From Methanobacteriota archaeon (GTDB lineage Archaea > Thermoplasmatota > Thermoplasmata > RBG-16-68-12): 5,411 nt of DNA. Of the stretch, positions 4,661 to 5,411 are shown piece after piece. The DNA lies in NCBI GenBank assembly GCA_005878415.1, contig VBMM01000056.1, positions 1 to 5,411 on the forward strand. Direction: 5' to 3'. A program made the position numbers and the translations under genes. The notes beneath the pieces were generated by a model. It was not told the origin of the DNA. It worked only from the letters and a program-made list of their open reading frames with translations, and did not search any database. Position 1 is the stretch's first letter, and each line of letters starts with the position of its first letter.

Positions 4661-5411
4661 GTGCACACGCGGGGGAGCGCCATCCCGGAGGAACGCCTCG
4701 TCCACAACTACCTCATCGAGTCCGGCCTCGCCGCGCGGATCCCGAAGGGGATCCAGATCTGGGAGGAGACGCTCCGCGACGGCGAGCAGACGCCGGGCGT
4801 GGCGTACACGCCGGAGGAGAAGCTGCAGATCGCCCGGCTGATGGACGAGATCCGCGTCCCCATCATGGACGTCGGCATCCCGGTCGTCTCGAAGGAGGAA
4901 GCGCGCGGGGTGCGCGCGATCGCGAACGACGGCCTCGATGCGACCGTCATGGCCGCCGCGCGGACGGTGCGGAAGGACGTCGAAGCGTGCATCGACTGCG
5001 GCGTCGACGAGATCGCCCTCTTCACGGCGGGCTCGGACCTGCACATCAAACACAAACTCTCGATGACTCGGGAGCAGGTCAAGGACGTCGCGGTCGAAGA
5101 GACGGAGTATGCGGTCGCGCACGGCGTCGAGGTCTCGTTCGTGACGGAGGACACGTTCCGCGCCGACCTGGACTTCGTCGTCGAGCTGTACAACGCGTGC
5201 ACGGAGGCGGGCGCGCACCGGGCCGTCATCTGCGACACGGTGGGCGTGATGACGCCGCCGGGGATCCGCTGGTTCTTCAACCAGCTCAAGCCGCGCCTCC
5301 GCACGAAGGAGCTGTCGTTCCACGGGCACAACGACTTCGGGCTCGCGGTCGCGAACAGCCTCGCGGCCGTCGAGGAAGGCGTGCAGGTGCCTCACACGTG
5401 CGTGAACGGCC
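4661..5411 (+). CDS. 2-isopropylmalate/homocitrate/citramalate synthase family enzyme, N-terminal part (runs off right edge)
   Basis: The frame is open for 250 codons from a GTG at 4661 to the window edge. An in-frame TGA at 4643 leaves this GTG as the first good start. The protein is the catalytic TIM-barrel domain of the DRE-TIM (HMGL-like) family, which condenses acetyl-CoA with a 2-oxoacid. Visible are ETLRDGEQTPGV (36-47, with Arg39 and Asp40), MDVGIPVVSKEE (69-80), HIKHKLSMTREQV (128-140), DTVGVMTPPG (192-201), the metal-binding HGHND (221-225) and VANSLAAVEEG (229-239). The C-terminal part, including the GERxGN motif and any regulatory domain, is missing. The true product (isopropylmalate, homocitrate or citramalate) cannot be fixed: DVGIP resembles homocitrate-synthase versions, whereas the KHKLSMTREQ region resembles LeuA/AksA types. 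About 30 residues precede the LRDGE motif, more than usual. No Shine-Dalgarno is evident. Confidence 0.85.
   Translation, partial: MHTRGSAIPEERLVHNYLIESGLAARIPKGIQIWEETLRDGEQTPGVAYTPEEKLQIARLMDEIRVPIMDVGIPVVSKEEARGVRAIANDGLDATVMAAARTVRKDVEACIDCGVDEIALFTAGSDLHIKHKLSMTREQVKDVAVEETEYAVAHGVEVSFVTEDTFRADLDFVVELYNACTEAGAHRAVICDTVGVMTPPGIRWFFNQLKPRLRTKELSFHGHNDFGLAVANSLAAVEEGVQVPHTCVNG

Noticed and set aside
4533..4661. Direct repeat CCTTTCACGGGG at 4533-4544 and 4650-4661
   Set aside because: One copy is inside the hypothetical coding sequence and one before the LeuA-type start. A single 12-base repeat pair is expected by chance in a GC-rich window of this size.
4589..5395. Upstream extension of the minus-strand hypothetical frame to a 445-residue protein
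   Set aside because: It lies antisense to the clearly conserved LeuA-type coding sequence, is dominated by Arg, Asp, Val and Leu as in GC-rich shadow frames, and the TATA-like box supports a start at 4588.

Overview
The window is GC-rich, gene-dense and reads as archaeal chromosome. The archaeal assignment is an inference. Two genes (start codons at 3168 and 4588, minus strand) have an AT-rich TATA-like box centred about 27-28 bp before the start codon and no Shine-Dalgarno sequence, the layout of archaeal leaderless genes. No bacterial -35/-10 pairs stand out. High GC together with acyl-CoA metabolism would fit an uncultivated Thermoplasmata-like lineage, but the sequence alone does not prove that. 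Very high GC produces many long open shadow frames opposite or across the real genes.

Layout. (1) 1-112, minus: the first 37 codons of a dCMP/cytidylate deaminase-like gene running off the left edge. (2) 113-235: divergent promoter region with an AAACCTTA element on each strand. (3) 236-1441, plus: an HTH_42 (AlkZ/YcaQ superfamily) winged-helix protein with a Q-A-Q motif, a possible DNA glycosylase. (4) 1447-3168, minus: a complete long-chain fatty-acid-CoA ligase, convergent with gene 3 and only 5 bp away. (5) 3169-3262: divergent promoter region. (6) 3263-4030, plus: an enoyl-CoA hydratase/isomerase with both catalytic glutamates. (7) 4058-4588, minus: an unrecognised 176-residue protein read from a probable leaderless GTG. 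(8) 4589-4660: divergent promoter region. (9) 4661 to the right edge, plus: the N-terminal 250 residues of a 2-isopropylmalate/homocitrate synthase family enzyme.

How they fit together. The ligase and the hydratase are divergent neighbours and catalyse activation and hydration steps of fatty-acid beta-oxidation, so they form a small lipid-catabolism unit. The deaminase and HTH_42 protein are divergent neighbours and may both touch nucleotide or DNA maintenance, although that link is weak. The LeuA-type enzyme belongs to amino-acid or 2-oxoacid elongation, and its divergent neighbour has no assigned role. I see no mobile elements, CRISPR arrays, tRNA or rRNA genes, and no clear sign of a novel multi-gene system.
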